Shown here piece by piece: positions 4,914 to 5,111 of a DNA stretch of 5,111 nucleotides. The position numbers were made by a program, and so were the translations under genes. Origin of the DNA: JAFGPJ01 sp964439135 (GTDB lineage: Bacteria > Planctomycetota > Phycisphaerae > Sedimentisphaerales > Anaerobacaceae). Location of the stretch: the NCBI GenBank assembly GCA_964439135.1, contig CAYTNN010000273.1, positions 1 through 5,111 on the forward strand. Direction: 5' to 3'. The first letter of the stretch is position 1. The number at the start of each line of letters is the position of its first letter. A model generated the notes under the pieces. The model was not told the origin of the DNA, did not search any database, and saw only the letters and a list, made by a program, of their open reading frames with translations.

Positions 4914-5111
4914 AATAATACAAGTCTTTCCAATACGGATTGATACTTTCTATTAATTCAATCTTTTTGGCCCTGGACCCGGCTTTGATTCTTTTCTCTG
5001 CGGCTATTGCATCATAAATGCTGCCGAATGATTCGTAGTAGACCAACATATTTATACAGTACTGTCCCGTTATAAGTCGAATAACAATAATTGGTTACGT
5101 AAATGGCTCTT
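4912..5111 (-). pseudogene. GIY-YIG endonuclease-like gene, C-terminal part, frame broken
   Basis: Reading the minus strand to a TAG at 4914-4912 gives 60 codons from 5094, with residues such as NMLVYYESFGSIYDAI, AAEKRIKAGSRAKKIELI and NPYWKDLYY. This is the typical C-terminal half of the small (about 85-100 residue) single-domain GIY-YIG proteins of the UPF0213/YhbQ-like group, whose members carry LVYYE, AI.REKQIK and NPEWKDLY. The E of AAEKRIK corresponds to the conserved metal-binding Glu region. The N-terminal half with the GIY and YIG motifs should lie further right. However, an in-frame TAA at 5097-5095 interrupts the frame where the usual 'EHK…GFT' segment is expected. Another minus frame reads HLRNQLLLFDL there, so a frameshift, internal deletion or draft error is likely. 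The window edge prevents a decision between pseudogene and error. No ATG start is available in the broken frame until the internal NML. Confidence 0.7.

Noticed and set aside
4721..4933. 70-codon minus-strand ORF across the repeat cluster
   Set aside because: It is translated repeat sequence in a different frame from the recognisable GIY-YIG segment and has no protein-like features.

Overview
This is draft-assembly sequence from a bacterium, most likely a member of the Planctomycetota. That lineage call is an inference. It rests on the integrase, whose box II reads QNLRATR and whose tail ends inside a tRNA, a form I associate with planctomycetes. A Tat-exported glycosidase-like protein, a NIF3-like protein of the long 'VDTFK…THEPTFY' type and moderate GC content also fit. 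No rRNA or other strong taxonomic marker is present.

Layout. (1) 1-1269, plus strand: the 3' part of a tyrosine recombinase (phage/island integrase), open at the left edge. It runs head-on into a minus-strand tRNA with anticodon CAU (1229-1300) and stops inside it. The tRNA's own terminator hairpin (1191-1225) lies within the integrase ORF. This is the classic right-hand border of an element integrated at a tRNA 3' end, so the element should extend to the left, outside the window. (2) 1301-1573: no gene, only a weak possible tRNA promoter. (3) 1574-2061, plus: an unrecognised protein cut off by a run of exactly 100 Ns (2062-2161). Reading frames that cross this gap are artefacts. (4) 2221-3018, plus: a complete NIF3/DUF34-family protein with a good Shine-Dalgarno and an altered metal-ligand set, followed by a perfect 13-bp inverted repeat (3071-3104). 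The rest of 3019-3263 holds nothing else I can support. (5) 3264-4649, minus: a Tat-signal protein that looks like a clan GH-A glycoside hydrolase with a C-terminal beta domain, preceded by a clear Shine-Dalgarno. (6) 4763-4913: an interspersed-repeat cluster with inverted ends (GCAATGACA / TGTCATTGC type). (7) 4912-5111, minus: the C-terminal part of a small GIY-YIG endonuclease-like gene, not in any long ORF. It is interrupted by an in-frame stop near the right edge, and two bases of its stop codon come from the repeat.

The genes do not form one pathway. The left end is a mobile-element border at a tRNA. The middle holds two unrelated metabolic or exported genes that converge on the 3071-3104 inverted repeat. 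The right end is a small repeat plus nuclease-fragment module. I see no defence island, CRISPR array or clearly new multi-gene system. The points most worth following are the integrase/tRNA/terminator overlap, the NIF3 ligand swap, and the repeat joined to a GIY-YIG gene.
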